A program made the translations under genes and the position numbers. From NCBI GenBank assembly GCA_963971225.1, contig OZ020269.1, positions 32,447,264 to 32,511,263 of the forward strand: a stretch of 64,000 bases of DNA. Direction: 5' to 3'. This DNA is from Melieria omissa (taxonomy: Eukaryota; Arthropoda; Insecta; Diptera; Ulidiidae). The notes below the pieces were generated by a model, which was given only the letters and a program-made list of their open reading frames with translations, was not told the origin of the DNA and did no database searches. Below are positions 1-10,949 of this stretch, piece by piece; within the stretch, counting starts at the first letter, position 1, and each line of letters begins with the position of its first letter.

Positions 1-747
1 AACATGCGTCAACGAGTTTTAAATTTTTGTTTCTATTAACATTAATAAATAATATGTGTCAAAAGCGTGGAAAAACTGCAACATTTAAATTTTTTGCTTC
101 TCTTTTTTTTATTTTTAAATATTTTTTCCATATTTAATTTTGCCATTTTAAGTTTGAAAAACGAATCTGACATGGTTTCCCTGTCACCAGACACCTTGAC
201 GTGGTGTGACATCTTAGGTACTGTGACTCGACTAAGTTATGATGACGAATTTGCCTCAAGTTAGAATTGATGGCATCTAGCAGGTTCAGTCATACTTGCT
301 ACTCCAACTTAAGACAGAATGATTGTGGCTCTAACTTCTCTCGCGAGTTCTTTAATAAATTTTGGTGGATAATTTGAGGATGAATTTCATCACAAACATA
401 TCAATTAAAACGTGCAAAATTTTTACCAATTTTGATGACACATTTACGAGTCTAATGTCCTCTTCAGACAGTTACATAAATTGAGTCAATTTAGTTTTAA
501 ATTGAGTTAACACTTTTGCTGTTCACACCTCAATTTAACTGTTATCGAAGATGAAAAAAGGTTTTTTTCTGTTTATTGCAGTCAAAAGATCTGGTCCAAT
601 GTGACCTCTTTTTGTGCCCTGAGACTAAAACTCACTCAGAGAAGAACGAAATTCGTTGAATGCAAGTTGCATCAAATGTGAGCTAAACAAGAAGTTTGAA
701 GGGGACAAAATACTTGTGGACTTGTTTTGGAAATTTATATTAACTCA

Positions 748-964
748 GTCTGTCATGGGTTCGGTCCTTCCGCGTCTTGTTTCTTCTCCTTCTTATTCGT
801 CCGGTCTAAGCTGTCGTGTTACAATATAAACCTTTGTCCGGCTGTGCTGCCTTATTAGCCTCTAGTCCGTCTGCATAGTCCTAATCCCAGAAACATTTTT
901 AAGAATAAATAAAAGTTTAATTAAACGTAACGACGTCGCTATTACTTCTCATACTTCTCATCAT
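748..964 (+). mobile_element. Possible solo LTR
   Basis: Pyrimidine-rich block starting TGTCATGGGTTCGGTCC with a TATAAA-like box near 824 and a polyadenylation signal (AATAAATAAA) near 904, then a short GT/TC-rich end with CA. This order (TG start, promoter, polyA signal, CA end) is what a fly LTR looks like. No target duplication is clear and boundaries are approximate; it could instead be unrelated promoter-like DNA. Confidence 0.3.
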
Positions 965-1225
965 TATTACGATATGCCTTTGAATATTTTCAATGTTATG
1001 ACCCCAGACAATTTTATCAGATATACTTGGCGACTTTTGTTCGCTTAAAGTGCAAACTACAGAATAGAAATCCACCTAATAAAAGAAAACAATACTCAAA
1101 TTGAATATTTTGACCGAAAGTTCTTTGCAAATCCCCTTTGGTCATGCAAAGCGAAACAAAAGAGCGCAACAACAAAGCGCCCAAAAAAAATATAAGAAAG
1201 AATACAAAAATACAAAAAAATAAAA

Positions 1226-1480
1226 ATGAATACAAAAAGTGTGGCGCTCGTTGACGCCATCAAAAAGCATTTAGAGCAACGACGCCTGCGACAGCTTTTG
1301 ACTTTCGTTAAAAAGGTTAAACAAAAGCGTCATCGAAGCATCGAAAATGCTGCTTTGCAAGGTAAAAAGTTCAAGATGGGGTCAAGTAACCCAAAGAATT
1401 TAATAAAAACAATGACCGGCATAAAGAAACTGCTAAACGACCAGTCGAAAGGAAGAACAAAAGAAATTGGCAAAAAATAA
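1226..1480 (+). CDS. Small basic ORF of unknown nature
   Basis: An 84-codon ATG frame antisense to Trpm inside intron 12. The product is very lysine/arginine-rich, with a predicted helical run VDAIKKHLEQRRLRQLLTFV followed by KKVKQKRH, and a polar tail. I do not recognise it. It has no introns, follows an A-rich leader, and could be a decayed retrocopy, a transposon gag scrap, a fly-specific small gene, or chance. No signal peptide or membrane segment is seen. Confidence 0.2.
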   Translation: MNTKSVALVDAIKKHLEQRRLRQLLTFVKKVKQKRHRSIENAALQGKKFKMGSSNPKNLIKTMTGIKKLLNDQSKGRTKEIGKK

Positions 1481-2428
1481 AGTAACAGCAACGAGATAAA
1501 GACACAAAATTGAATTTGAAAAGACCAGCGTTCGATTCGAGCGCCCGCACACGGTGTATGTGTGTGTGTGTGTGTATGAAGGTGTCAGCGGCTATGCAAA
1601 TTATTCATGCGATGTGCAGTGTGAGCGATTCAAAGCGATTTGGGTGTAGTTTGCACACAGCACGAATGAATATAAAAGTGTGATTACCAGCTGACCGGCG
1701 CACGTGGCGTATACGTAATCTGCATTTATGGGTATTTGATTGCCAACAATAGAAGCGCGCAACTCAGCACCGCACCGAAATATGTACTCACTACTGCAAC
1801 TTTATGAGCCAACAACAACGTTCTTGTGCGAAAAGTTCAGCAAAAAGCCCCCAGTCCGATGGCAAAATGCAATTTAAATATTTTCGCAAGAAGCACAAAG
1901 CGCTTTGCGCTTTGTATCCCTCTCGGCTATTCAAGTCAAAATATGCCATAATTAACGTACTTAACATCTAAAGAAGAAAACGGCGGCGGACGAGTGAAAA
2001 CTGCAATTTCGCCGACGTGCTGCTGATGCTTACACAGCCCGACACAGCTTCAACTGCTGTTTTCAGCATAAATGCGCCGCGGCTGGATATAAAAATTAAT
2101 CTCTTGGCCGTTAAGCGCCAAGTCAACAAGTTTTGTGCGCGGCCAGCACGCATTCCGTGCCACCAACTCCAATGCGATTGCGGTCAGCGCACAATCTGAC
2201 ACTAAAACAACTACACAGCGATGTTTGCTAGAAGCACGCAATTCGCTTGTAAGTTGACCAAACTTGTGCATGCAGACAAGCAGCCAAATCCGCGCAGGCT
2301 TAAGTTTTCAAAGTGGATTTTCACTTTTCAACTCGGTGAACAAATGTGTTTTTCATTGCATTCGCCAACGAACTTGCACGTCCAGGCATTAGGAATTATA
2401 GGATTTTAAATATTCAGTTCGTACTCAC

Positions 2429-2530
2429 CGATATGCGCCGCCCATCAATTTGTTAATAACTAAACCGATATCGTGCAATGTGTACACATAACCTTTGGGT
2501 ATGTGCGGACGTACATCGCGTAAAATATAA
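2429..2530 (-). CDS. Trpm: Trpm exon 12 (MHR3, last in window)
   Basis: Codes for Gly553 (last base) to residue 586 plus two bases of Arg587. It reads YILRDVRPHIPKGYVYTLHD and ends KLMGGAY before CG|GTGAGT. Acceptor ATTGCAG|T. The following exon, expected to begin in the family's YY.RR.FR region, was not found in the remaining 2.4 kb, so intron 12 is longer than that. Confidence 0.96.
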
Positions 2531-2619
2531 CTGCAATGACAACAACAACAAGAACAGAAAAATCAGTCAGAAAGAATTCATAGCATCAGTTGGACATATG
2601 GGCCAAGGCACCGACTCAC

Positions 2620-2776
2620 CCTAAAGTATTGGCTGGACCGTGTTTTGTATTATACAATTCTTCGAGACGCGGTATTGTCAGAAATTTCTTCATCGAAACA
2701 CCATTCTCCAAAAGCAACTTTACAAAGTCTATTCTATCGTGTTCCAGTGCCTGCATCATTGTCTCGTCCAGCGCGC
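2620..2776 (-). CDS. Trpm: Trpm exon 11 (MHR3)
   Basis: Codes for Gly501 (last two bases) to residue 552 plus two bases of Gly553. It contains the ankyrin-like helix pair [20 protein letters not shown] and the block [18 protein letters not shown]. Acceptor TTTCAG|GC, donor GG|GTGAGT. Separated from exon 12 by an 89-bp intron. Confidence 0.97.
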
Positions 2777-2931
2777 CTGAAATTATGCAAGCAATTTAAC
2801 AAAAACATTAAACGCGGCCAATAAAGCTGCCCGGGTCGACTTGCTGCCCAACGAGGCCACAAATTGCCTTTTCATTTCGTGCATAAATAAAACACGGCAG
2901 AAAAGCTCTGGAAAACCACCGACTCACTCAC

Positions 2932-3118
2932 CGTGCGGCCATTCTTGTCCGTAGACGAAGATTTCGCTGCGCGCAATATCGACGCGATTCCATGTCAGCG
3001 CCAGGCTGAGCTGTTCCGGTGGGCTCAAGTGTTGCGACTTGAAGAGTGCCGTCAATATGGTCTGATCGAGCTCCTGCGCTTCACCCTCGGGTTTCTCCTG
3101 TATGCGGAAGATGGTTAT
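2932..3118 (-). CDS. Trpm: Trpm exon 10 (MHR3)
   Basis: Codes for residues 439-500 plus one base of Gly501. It holds [20 protein letters not shown] and [19 protein letters not shown], the strongest TRPM match in the window (LxLAWDRVDIAxxxIF.G in other animals). Acceptor CGACAG|ATA, donor G|GTGAGT. Confidence 0.97.
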
Positions 3119-3534
3119 CTGTCGAGCGGAACGAGCCATTGATGCAGCGCACACGTCGCGATAGCAAAGAAAAAGAGAACAATTCATAAGAAAAATGAAA
3201 GATGGCAACAAATCATAACAAGACGCAAGTTGTGTGCTCGAGTTGATTGAAGAAAACCAATTAAAAATCCAATCAAAATTTGAAATCATCTTCAATTAGT
3301 TGAACGTTGCACGTTGTTTCTATTTCAATCATCACTCGGCTGTCACCGGAAGTGTTTGCGCGGTTTAAGTAAACCAACAAAAGTGTCGGCTGCTTAAATT
3401 TGACTTCTCAAATTGAATTGAAATGTTTGCTAAATGTGACATTTTAGCTAAGTGTTGATTTTTACCTTTTGCGTTTTCGTTATTTGAGTTCATTTCGGGC
3501 TCCTAAAATATTATATATTTTCTAAACGTTTCCT

Positions 3535-3970
3535 AAAAAATGCTTTTTTTTAAGTCTAGAAAACACAATGATTTTAGGAAAAATTTTTGTGCAGACCAGT
3601 GTTATGTATGTATTGTATTTGAATCTTTCAGTGAAAATAAAGAAAACAAAATTTTAATAGCCGAAACGTTTCTTAAAAACAATGCAAAAAAAATTATTAA
3701 TTGTGAATAGTCTAGAAAACAGATTGTTTTTAGGTACGTTTTGGAGTAGACTAGTGTTATTGTCTCTAGCGCGTATTCGATTCGCTCAGTGAAAACGAAA
3801 AAGCACATTTTTTCACTGACAGAAACTTTTTTTCAAAAGAATGGTTCTGGTTCTTGCGTTAAGCAATAATTAAGAAAATACTATTTTTGAAGTGTTTTTT
3901 TTTGTAGACTAGTGTTATTACTTCTACAGTGCGTATTTGAATCGTTCAGTGAATGGAAAAACAATTGAAA
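3535..3970. repeat. ~156-bp tandem repeat, 3 units, Trpm intron 9
   Basis: The block GTAGACTAGTGTTATT followed by a TCTA..GCGTATT..GA..C.TTCAGTGAA core recurs near 3591, 3746 and 3904 (spacing 155 and 158). Units also share a TCTAGAAAACA..ATG/TG..TTTTAGG segment. Copies are diverged, so the array is old. Confidence 0.75.
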
Positions 3971-4292
3971 TATGAAATATAAGGCGTCTTACAGAGGCAG
4001 CCACCATAATCAAACCTAACCTAGAACTTCTACAAGTCTTTTTGAAAACTGAATGCTTAAACCAAAACTTAAAAATGCAATGCCTTGATTTCAAAACCTT
4101 AAAGTAACAAATATTTTTATTGCTCGCTTTATGTAATTTTAAGAGTTGATAATTTAATTCACTTTAAGCCGCAAATAACGAACCGGAATGTCAAAACAAT
4201 TTTGTTCAGCACTTCATGAGCACAAAAATAACAAAAACAACATGTTGCATGCACACCAACGCAGCACTGGTCCAGACCGCAGGCAATAACTC

Positions 4293-4323
4293 GCACACAC
4301 GCACACACACACACACACACACA
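4293..4323. repeat. (CA)n microsatellite
   Basis: About 31 bp of CA/GCACAC repeats just inside Trpm intron 9, next to the donor of exon 9. Confidence 0.9.
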
Positions 4324-4389
4324 AACATGCACATTTTCAATGTTGACGGAAATTTGCAGCCAGAGCAAAAATTCCTCCAGCATGCTTAC

Positions 4390-4537
4390 CAAATTTTTAT
4401 TGCGTGTACATTGCAAAAGTTCCTGATACAGTTTCTCCGCCTGCTCGAAGCCCACCTCGAAGGTCTTCTGAATGGTGCCAATTAAGTAGTCCCGCATAGA
4501 CTCCAGCACCGGCTGGTCCTCGCCGTCGGACGCATAT
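4390..4537 (-). CDS. Trpm: Trpm exon 9 (MHR2/3 linker)
   Basis: Codes for Lys389 (last base) to residue 438. It reads YASDGEDQPVLESMRDYLIG and continues through a charged helical run to LLQCTRNKNL. Acceptor TTCGCAG|A, donor TTG|GTAAGC. Ends in phase 0. This helical linker joins the SLOG-like fold to the armadillo/ankyrin-like repeats of MHR3/4. Confidence 0.95.
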
Positions 4538-6190
4538 CTGCGAATAACAAAAATTGCACAATTTGTTTAATTTGCCTTGAATAGCAAAAAAATTTAATTA
4601 AATTCTAGGCTACTAAAAAAACTAAAAACAAACGATAATAGGAATTGAGGGTTTCATGCAGTTACTCCCTTTTCCTAAGCCTCGAATAACTATTTTATTT
4701 AATTGCTGCTTTGTGCCAAAAGCCAACTTGCCTAATAAGCGGAACAGCTGCCAAGTTGGTGGCTACCAGAAATGAAAAGCGTCAAGTTTTTGAAACGTTA
4801 TTTATGTTGGCAAAGCTGTCCAGACAGACATACAGACAGGCTTTCCGCGTCATGGAAATGCGGTTGAGGCGTCGTAATTAAAATTCCTATGCAAAAATGT
4901 TTGCAACGCCAACAGCCGTGACCGTCGCTCCAACAACAACAACTTGGCGGCGGCGACTGTCAAAGTTAACAGCGCGGCGCGACTTATTCTTTACCTCATC
5001 GACGGTTGCCAACAAATTTTGAACGCATATATTAGAAAGTTTGGCGCGCCTACAGATTTGTCAGATAATGTCTTGAAAGCTGGTCAATAAGTGAAAATAT
5101 AAAACTTTAGACAAGCGTTGACAATGTTGAGAAGTTCAAAAAGCTTCAATGGGAAAGTTTTAATAAATATTTGTTGAAGTGCATTTTGAAAAAAGAGAGC
5201 GATGGGAGACAAAGAAATACATGGAGCTGTTTAAGCTGTTTAGTCCAGAAAATGACGACACCAGAGACCTGGAATTGAAATTACCAGGCCTAGGAATTTT
5301 TTGATTAGGAATATATTTTCTGAAGATATAATCAAGTGGACATTTGCACTAAATGTCAGTGGACAAGTGTCACGAGGTTCACTTCAAGTTGGTCCTTTTA
5401 TATGTGGATTTGGACGTCTTTTTTCTCTCACTGACGGCCGGAGACGTTTTCGTTAGTTCGCAGGACATAACTAGGCCAGTGCAGCCACTTTATTTTTGTC
5501 CTTGTCCTTTTGTCCTCCTACAGTCCAAGTCAAACGTCAGTCACTGACTTGAAATTATAATACAAATCTTTTCTGATTCCATATTTTCTCCACAAAAGTT
5601 CTCATAACACCTTCAGCTGTTTATGGGAAATCCTATTTTTATTGTGTTGTTTATGGATTTTGCTGTTAAAGATTCAACATGGGGCACGTTTCTGTCAAAA
5701 TCCAACATGAGCGTCTCATTGCCCACTATTTCCTCGCCAGGCAAAGAAATGTCTTGCCACTTACTGGATTACTTATCCGCGGCAGTACGATACCATTTCT
5801 GGTCAACTCATCAGCTTTCCACATATCCTAAGTTATATGTGCTTTCTTGACTCTATTTACTCTAAGTCATACAGATCCAGAATGTAATTTATTTTCTTTC
5901 TATTCAGAGCCACAGGGCACCTGGCAATCAGTGCTGAGGATCAGTTATTCAGACCCATAAGACTTCAGCAGGTGATTTCATGATCGTCTAACTACCTCTT
6001 AGCTCCATCTGTTATGTAAAAAAAGGTGACAGCAGAATGGTTGGAAACTTCGCTAAGATCGGTTTGGTGCGCTGCTGTCTCTAATGACTGCTTCCCCTTA
6101 CAGATGTCACTGGTGCACGGAGGAGTGAGTGGGAAAGAATCATCTGAGAGTCGGGATTTTTGAACTGGAGTATGCTGCTGGACTAATGAA
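4538..6190. other. Intronic DNA (Trpm intron 8), nothing recognised
   Basis: Between exon 9 and the LINE cluster I see only unique-looking AT-rich sequence with short chance open frames (for example 5353-5547, 5623-5850). A GC-richer patch near 4910-4990 has CAA repeats. Confidence 0.5.
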
Positions 6191-6485
6191 TATTTAGGTT
6201 AGGTTAGGTTAGGTTGGAGTGACGGCCTCCTACGTGAAAAGCTCACTTAAGCACATCTTATGGTTCATACCACAGTGAATGGCGCGACCCCCCCCCCCCC
6301 CTTAGGTTAGGTTAGGTTATGAACCTGGCTATATCCCTGATATTCAGAGCCGATAGTTTGGTTACACTAGTAAAGAAAGCTGAGCCGAGAGACTTAAATC
6401 TTCTTCTGGCTAATGAAGGACACTGACACAACAGGTGAAGAACGGTCTCCTCCTCCGGAATATTTAGACCACATGAAAAATTGCA
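6191..6485 (-). mobile_element. LINE 3' end (R1/Jockey-like) with CCTAA tail
   Basis: Minus-strand frame 6485-6312 encodes a reverse-transcriptase C-terminus: EEETVLHLLCQCPSLARRR with the C-x-C-P and upstream H/C spacing of the R1/Jockey-group zinc-like motif, then a hydrophobic end ..NIRDIARFIT stop. The stop codon lies inside a run of CCTAA pentamers; a 3' UTR of about 100 bases with a 14-base poly-G (poly-C on plus, 6288-6301) follows, and the element ends in four more CCTAA units (6194-6213). It is truncated 5' near 6486. Confidence 0.75.
6194..6213. repeat. (TTAGG)4, telomere-like pentamer
   Basis: Four perfect TTAGG units on the plus strand; three more lie at 6302-6316. TTAGG is the canonical insect telomere repeat, which Diptera have lost. 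Here the arrays are the 3' tail and stop-codon region of the minus-strand LINE rather than a telomere relic. Confidence 0.85.
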
Positions 6486-6514
6486 AAAGTTGGAAAGGCA
6501 CCATGCACCAGGTA

Positions 6515-6590
6515 GAAGTCGAACCCATGATCTCTGGGATGATAGCCTAGTGCACTCACGCTAGGTTATCGAGGCTGTATTGGTCATCTT
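6515..6590 (-). repeat. tRNA-derived SINE-like head
   Basis: On the minus strand an A-box-like TAGCGTGAGTGC is followed about 30 bases on by GGTTCGACTTC (10 of 11 to the B-box consensus), with an anticodon-arm-like stem between. It is not a complete tRNA: I find no acceptor stem. It lies just 5' of the LINE 3' end on the same strand, so the two may form one SINE-like unit. Confidence 0.4.
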
Positions 6591-6645
6591 TCCGCCAATG
6601 TTACGTGTATACTCGTATAAGTCAACCAACGATTTAAGCTGAAGT

Positions 6646-6960
6646 TGCGGAGAAGCAGATGCAGTGGAATCAATCGGGCACCTGCTATGTCACTGTCCTT
6701 CACTGCAGCAACGACGGCTCCAGACCTTTGTGATCAGGTTCTTCGAAAGATTTGGGAAAATAGCTCATGTACAGATTACTGATTTGCACAATTTTCCCGC
6801 CGAGACTGGATGGTTTCGAAAAGAACACGTCTGAATGTACATGCTACGCAGCAGATGTGGAAAGACACCGGACCACAGGGTCTCCGAGTGGAAGTGCATG
6901 TCGCACACTGCCCTTCTATAACGTAACATAGCCTAATCTAACCTATGTAAGAGGAAAGAG
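6646..6960 (+). mobile_element. LINE 3' end (R1/Jockey-like), plus strand
   Basis: Frame 6646-6834 encodes C-G-E..VESIGHLLCHCPSLQQRR and continues to stop TGA, i.e. the C-terminal zinc-like motif and tail of an ORF2. An in-frame stop lies directly upstream, so it is truncated or decayed there. About 90 bases past the stop the sequence degenerates into CCTAA-like tail (CTAATCTAACC). Same LINE group as the inverted copy at 6191-6485 but diverged. Confidence 0.7.
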
Positions 6961-7656
6961 ACTCACAATGGGAGACAAAACTCTATAATCGTTGTCCAAC
7001 CGGGAGGATTTGTATATGAAACCAGAGGATCTTGCAGTGAGCTGACTTAGTTCTGGATCTTCTCTCGACCATCTAAACGGACTGTCCGAACAAGTTAAGA
7101 ACAGATACCAACCTCCTTAATTTAAAGCGCTTTAAAGCGGTTCGGCTGCTAAAATTGTTTCGACAGATCTACAAAGCGCTTATGGATCTAATGAAATAAT
7201 TTTCTCAAACATTTCGTTGATACTCTTCTTTTATCAACGGAAATAGCATAAGCTGATTTGTTAGTCATAATTAAATAAATACACAAACAATGCAAACAAT
7301 AGTCAATGTCGAACACAACAATCGCATTTCACAAATTGTGCACATTTAACTCTCTTCCTTTCAATTTGACGAATTCTGTTTAGTTTCATTAACTCAACCT
7401 GAAAGTGCTTTGACTAAGGTACAGATTGCATTTAATTGAAAAATTTACAACGAACCCTCATTAAGTCTAAATTTAGAGAGGGAAAACACAAGTTGGGCGT
7501 ACAAATTATAATATTTGCACAAATCCACGCAGCACCGATTCGGGCGCTTGGCTGACAACCAGTCAGCCATTGAGCCGTTTAGCTATTCAAACAGCCCCGC
7601 GGCGGGCCACGGCCGCTTGCTGCGCGCGAACATCGGCAACATGTTGTCGGACTTAC
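6961..7656. other. Intronic DNA, nothing recognised
   Basis: Rest of Trpm intron 8 up to exon 8; AT-rich with no repeat or frame I can name. Confidence 0.5.
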
Positions 7657-7813
7657 TTGTGCACAAACGCAATTAGATCGGCAGCACGCCCTGAGCCGTC
7701 GCACACCACCACCGGCACGGGCGGCGTGTCTGTCACGTACTCGAGCACCGCACGTACCGTGTTCGTTCCTCCTTCGATGACCAGACAGACGACGGGTGTG
7801 CTGGAATGTGTAA
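7657..7813 (-). CDS. Trpm: Trpm exon 8 (MHR2)
   Basis: Codes for Phe337 (last two bases) to residue 388 plus two bases of Lys389. Key blocks are [20 protein letters not shown] and [19 protein letters not shown]; the second glycine motif CDGSGRAAD closes the SLOG-like fold in TRPM proteins. Acceptor CTTGCAG|TT, donor AA|GTAAGT. Locally GC-rich, as the other exons are, against AT-rich introns. Confidence 0.96.
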
Positions 7814-9281
7814 CTGCAAGTGAAGCGAAAGGGAAAACAAAAATGAAAATGAAAACGAAAAGCGAAAAAGTGAAAGTAAATGTCAGTGCGAGGAGCGGAA
7901 GTTCAAGCAGCGACGGCGGGACGTGCGAGTGCAAGAGGCATTTAAATTGGAGTAATTGTGCGAGCGGCACTTGCCGCACCCGGCCAACCCCCATGCGCCG
8001 GCTGTGTGCCGTGTAATGGCGCCGAGCCAGACTGTCAGACACGACACACGTAACGGAGGCGCATTGTGTGCGCAACACCGCTCGCAGGCCGAGCACGACT
8101 TATTATCCGCGCTGACGTACGCGAACGGGATGTGCGTGTCAGTAGAAAGGGGCAGAGATGCTAATGAATTTCACAATAATGAAGATATGATATGAGCGCC
8201 ATTCAAGATTAGCGCGCGCTGACAAATTAAGGACATGCGGCTGCACTGTGCTGTGCCGTTGGCGACCGCTCGATGGCTTCTTTTCATGTCATCGTGCATT
8301 CGACTGACAGCCAATGTTAATTTGAATTTGAAAGCAAAACAATGCCTGACAGCGGCTTTGATTTGCAAAGAATAAAAATCATCTCACAATGTAGAATAAA
8401 TTTGTATTTTTAATTTTAACTCAATTGAATGGTTTAAGTGAATATTTATGCGGCAATTATAAAATGTAATTCAATTTAAGTACATGAAAAATGTACAAAA
8501 CGATTGAACAAATATTTAAAAAAAAAATTGAATATATGTAAAATTTTTTTAATTTCCATTAAAAGAGTTGTGATTTTAAACTGATGTTGATTTTTCCAAT
8601 AGTAAAAATCAACATTTACCCATTGACAGCGACAACACAGTGAATTTAAAGCGATTGCACGACCCAATGCGCACCAAACGATTTGTCAACTGTTTACATT
8701 AGCTTTAAGGGTGCTTTGGCGCTTTAAAGCGCCAACATATGTTGAACATTTTAAGCTCATAAAATTTTTGTGAAATGGCTGAAATAAATTATGATGGCGA
8801 ATGGAGCCGGCACAACGCACAATGACAGACAAAATTTATACGTTCGTAATGTGTTTCCAATGGCGGATGAATGTGGCGCATTCTCTCTCCATCGCGGGGC
8901 AAAAAAATCAACTAAAACGATAACAATTGCCATATCCACCTGTTTTCGGCTGAAAAGCCAACAGCGCCACTCTACCAGCGTCAAAAAAAGCGTATAAAGC
9001 GCTGCAACTGCACAAATAGCGGATATCAAATCGAAATAAAGGAAGCGGCGGGTGACTCGGAAGGCGGCGGCAAAAAAGTCACATTGAAAAGTGAAACGAT
9101 GCAGAAAGGACGATAATGTTAAATCGATTTACTCAGTCACAGCGCAACAACAAAATTGTTGCTTTTTGTGCGTCAACATTCACTCTGCCGACTACGGTGT
9201 GTCTGTGGCCAAGTGCGGCGCTGCTTCTCTCTATGTCTGCGTGTGTGTGTGTGTGTATTTCAGTGCTGCTCTGCAACTTAC
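7814..9281. other. Trpm intron 7
   Basis: Unique-looking intronic DNA. The only repeat is a GT microsatellite at 9239-9256 close to the donor of exon 7. Open frames on the plus strand are short, contain the microsatellite or oppose exons, and are not supported. Confidence 0.6.
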
Positions 9282-9418
9282 ATGGATGTAGTTTCAAGTT
9301 GGAAATGAATTTTTCTAGTTTCCGTCGTAGAATTAATTCAGCGCCATATTTCGCCTGGGTGCCATTATCGACCAGCAAGAAGTACGCATGCCGATTGTTA
9401 AGTACAGCCAATTTCGAT
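9282..9418 (-). CDS. Trpm: Trpm exon 7 (MHR2)
   Basis: Codes for Arg291 (last base) to residue 336 plus one base of Phe337. It contains [19 protein letters not shown] and the basic helix [15 protein letters not shown]. Acceptor CTTGCAG|A, donor CAT|GTAAGT. A GT microsatellite begins about 25 bp past the donor, inside intron 7. Confidence 0.95.
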
Positions 9419-9652
9419 CTGCAAGCAAACAAACAAACAAACAACAAAAACACATTTTAGCATTCAATACACTTTTAAATGAACATTTTTAAATGGTGCC
9501 GAAAATTGCATTACGAACCCCACGGCCGCTGTGCCAACCTCACACAGGGCACACTGCGCGCACCGCGGGGCGTATGAGTAACGCCCGTCTCGTGCAAGCA
9601 AATTTGATTCGCAAACACCAGTGGGGCGTGACATCTGCTCCGTGGCACTTAC

Positions 9653-9812
9653 CTTGGTGAACTGATGCTGTGACAGGGCACCTCACGATTGTGCCCCAGC
9701 AGCTCGTGATTGCGCTCCACGATGCCCCACGGCGCAATGCCAATACTGACAACGCGACCGCTGCGCTGCTGACCCTCCAGCAGCAGTGCGTCGCCCACTT
9801 GCTTCGTCACAC
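9653..9812 (-). CDS. Trpm: Trpm exon 6 (MHR1/2)
   Basis: Codes for Gly238 (last two bases) through residue 290 plus two bases of Arg291. Key blocks are VTKQVGDALLLEGQQ and VVSIGIAPWGIV, followed by NHELLGHNREVPC. IGIAPWG is one of the most conserved TRPM signatures and lies beside the glycine loop. Acceptor GCGTAG, donor AG|GTAAGT; both phases match the neighbouring exons. Confidence 0.96.
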
Positions 9813-10457
9813 CTACGCGCGAAAAAACGAAACAAACCAAAAGTCAATAAGAACCAAGAACAAACAATCAGCAGCAAAGTCGTCAAGCGAATGCGATGAA
9901 ATGTAAGCAAGCGTCCAGTAGAAACATTCAAATACTGCGCGTCGCCACAAACAGCGCATGAAATATGCATGAACGAGCGAAAACTGCCAAAGCGCAGATT
10001 GACTTGAGCGGCAATGAAGCGAGCGACAACGTCACGGCCACTGTCGAGTAGCAATCGTTGTCGGCGTGATATCCGGCCGGCCAGACGCATTTCCACACGG
10101 CCTATAATTTAGGTTAGGCGGCCATGTAGCAAACGCGGCAAATAGCAAAAAAGCGAAAATGAAACTAAAGGCAAAGCGCCAATAAGCATAAATTTCGCAT
10201 TCAAGTCAAAGCGTTCGTCAGTCTGCAGCAACAGTTTTATTGAATTTCTGTAGCAAAGCATACTTTCAGGCGCGCAGTGTGCTGAGTAAAAAGTGACAGC
10301 AATGTACCTCGAGCCAAATGCTCTTCGGCCAAAGCGAAAACTTTTCACACCTTCAAGCAGCCACACTTGCCGCATGCATGCTTAAGATTTCACTTCAGCG
10401 CCCAGAAGTGGGCCATTCAAAGCCACTTTTGCATAAAATTAACGCCACTCTGGTTAC

Positions 10458-10530
10458 CTGTATTTGTGCCGCCCGTAAAGATCCATGCGCCCGTAGTTTT
10501 GGCCGCCTTCAGCAAACCTTTGCGTATTTC
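10458..10530 (-). CDS. Trpm: Trpm exon 5 (SLOG glycine loop)
   Basis: A 73-nt microexon coding for residues 214-237 plus the first base of Gly238. It reads EIRKGLLKAAKTTGAWIFTG then GTNT, so it holds the helix and most of the GGTNTG loop that sits at the putative nucleotide-binding edge of the TRPM N-terminal fold. Acceptor AATTGCAG and donor G|GTAACC. Confidence 0.93.
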
Positions 10531-10949
10531 CTGCAATTAATTAAATTCAATTATGTAACAAAATTATTGCTGCAAACTGAAAACTTCATTAAATGCTAAA
10601 CCAAAATATGCAGCAAAAGTTCAAGCAATGAATTACACTAAACTAATTGTAGTCATTTGCAGTTGTTTGCTTCGAGCCAAAAGACGGAAAGACGAAAGGA
10701 AAAAGTTTTGGAGAAATAAATAGTTTCGAAGAGAAAATTTGAGCTTGGATTGAGTTGAGCAAATATTTGAAATTTCAACTAGACAGCTGTGTGAATGAGG
10801 TCATGGATGGATGTGGTACACTTTGGGGTCATGTTATGTCTGTCGCTGCAAAAAAGGTCCTACAGCGTCAGGCAGTAATGAAGAGGTTAGCCACAAGTCA
10901 AACCAAGTTATAAACCAATGGGGAAAAATAAGACAGGGGACACAATGGC

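Larger units (their letters stand above)
1..2428. other. Part of Trpm intron 12
   Basis: Non-coding by position. It holds a possible solo LTR (748-960), a small basic open frame (1226-1480) and a GT microsatellite (about 1554-1576). Otherwise I see no feature in 1-747 or 1577-2428; open frames near 2000-2400 are on both strands and look like chance. Confidence 0.6.

Noticed and set aside
6194..6316. Interstitial telomere
   Set aside because: Only 4 and 3 TTAGG units, and they coincide with a LINE tail and stop codon; Diptera lack this telomere repeat.
7570..8096. ~148-codon frames on both strands
   Set aside because: They oppose or overrun Trpm exon 8 past its splice sites; only 7657-7813 minus is supported.
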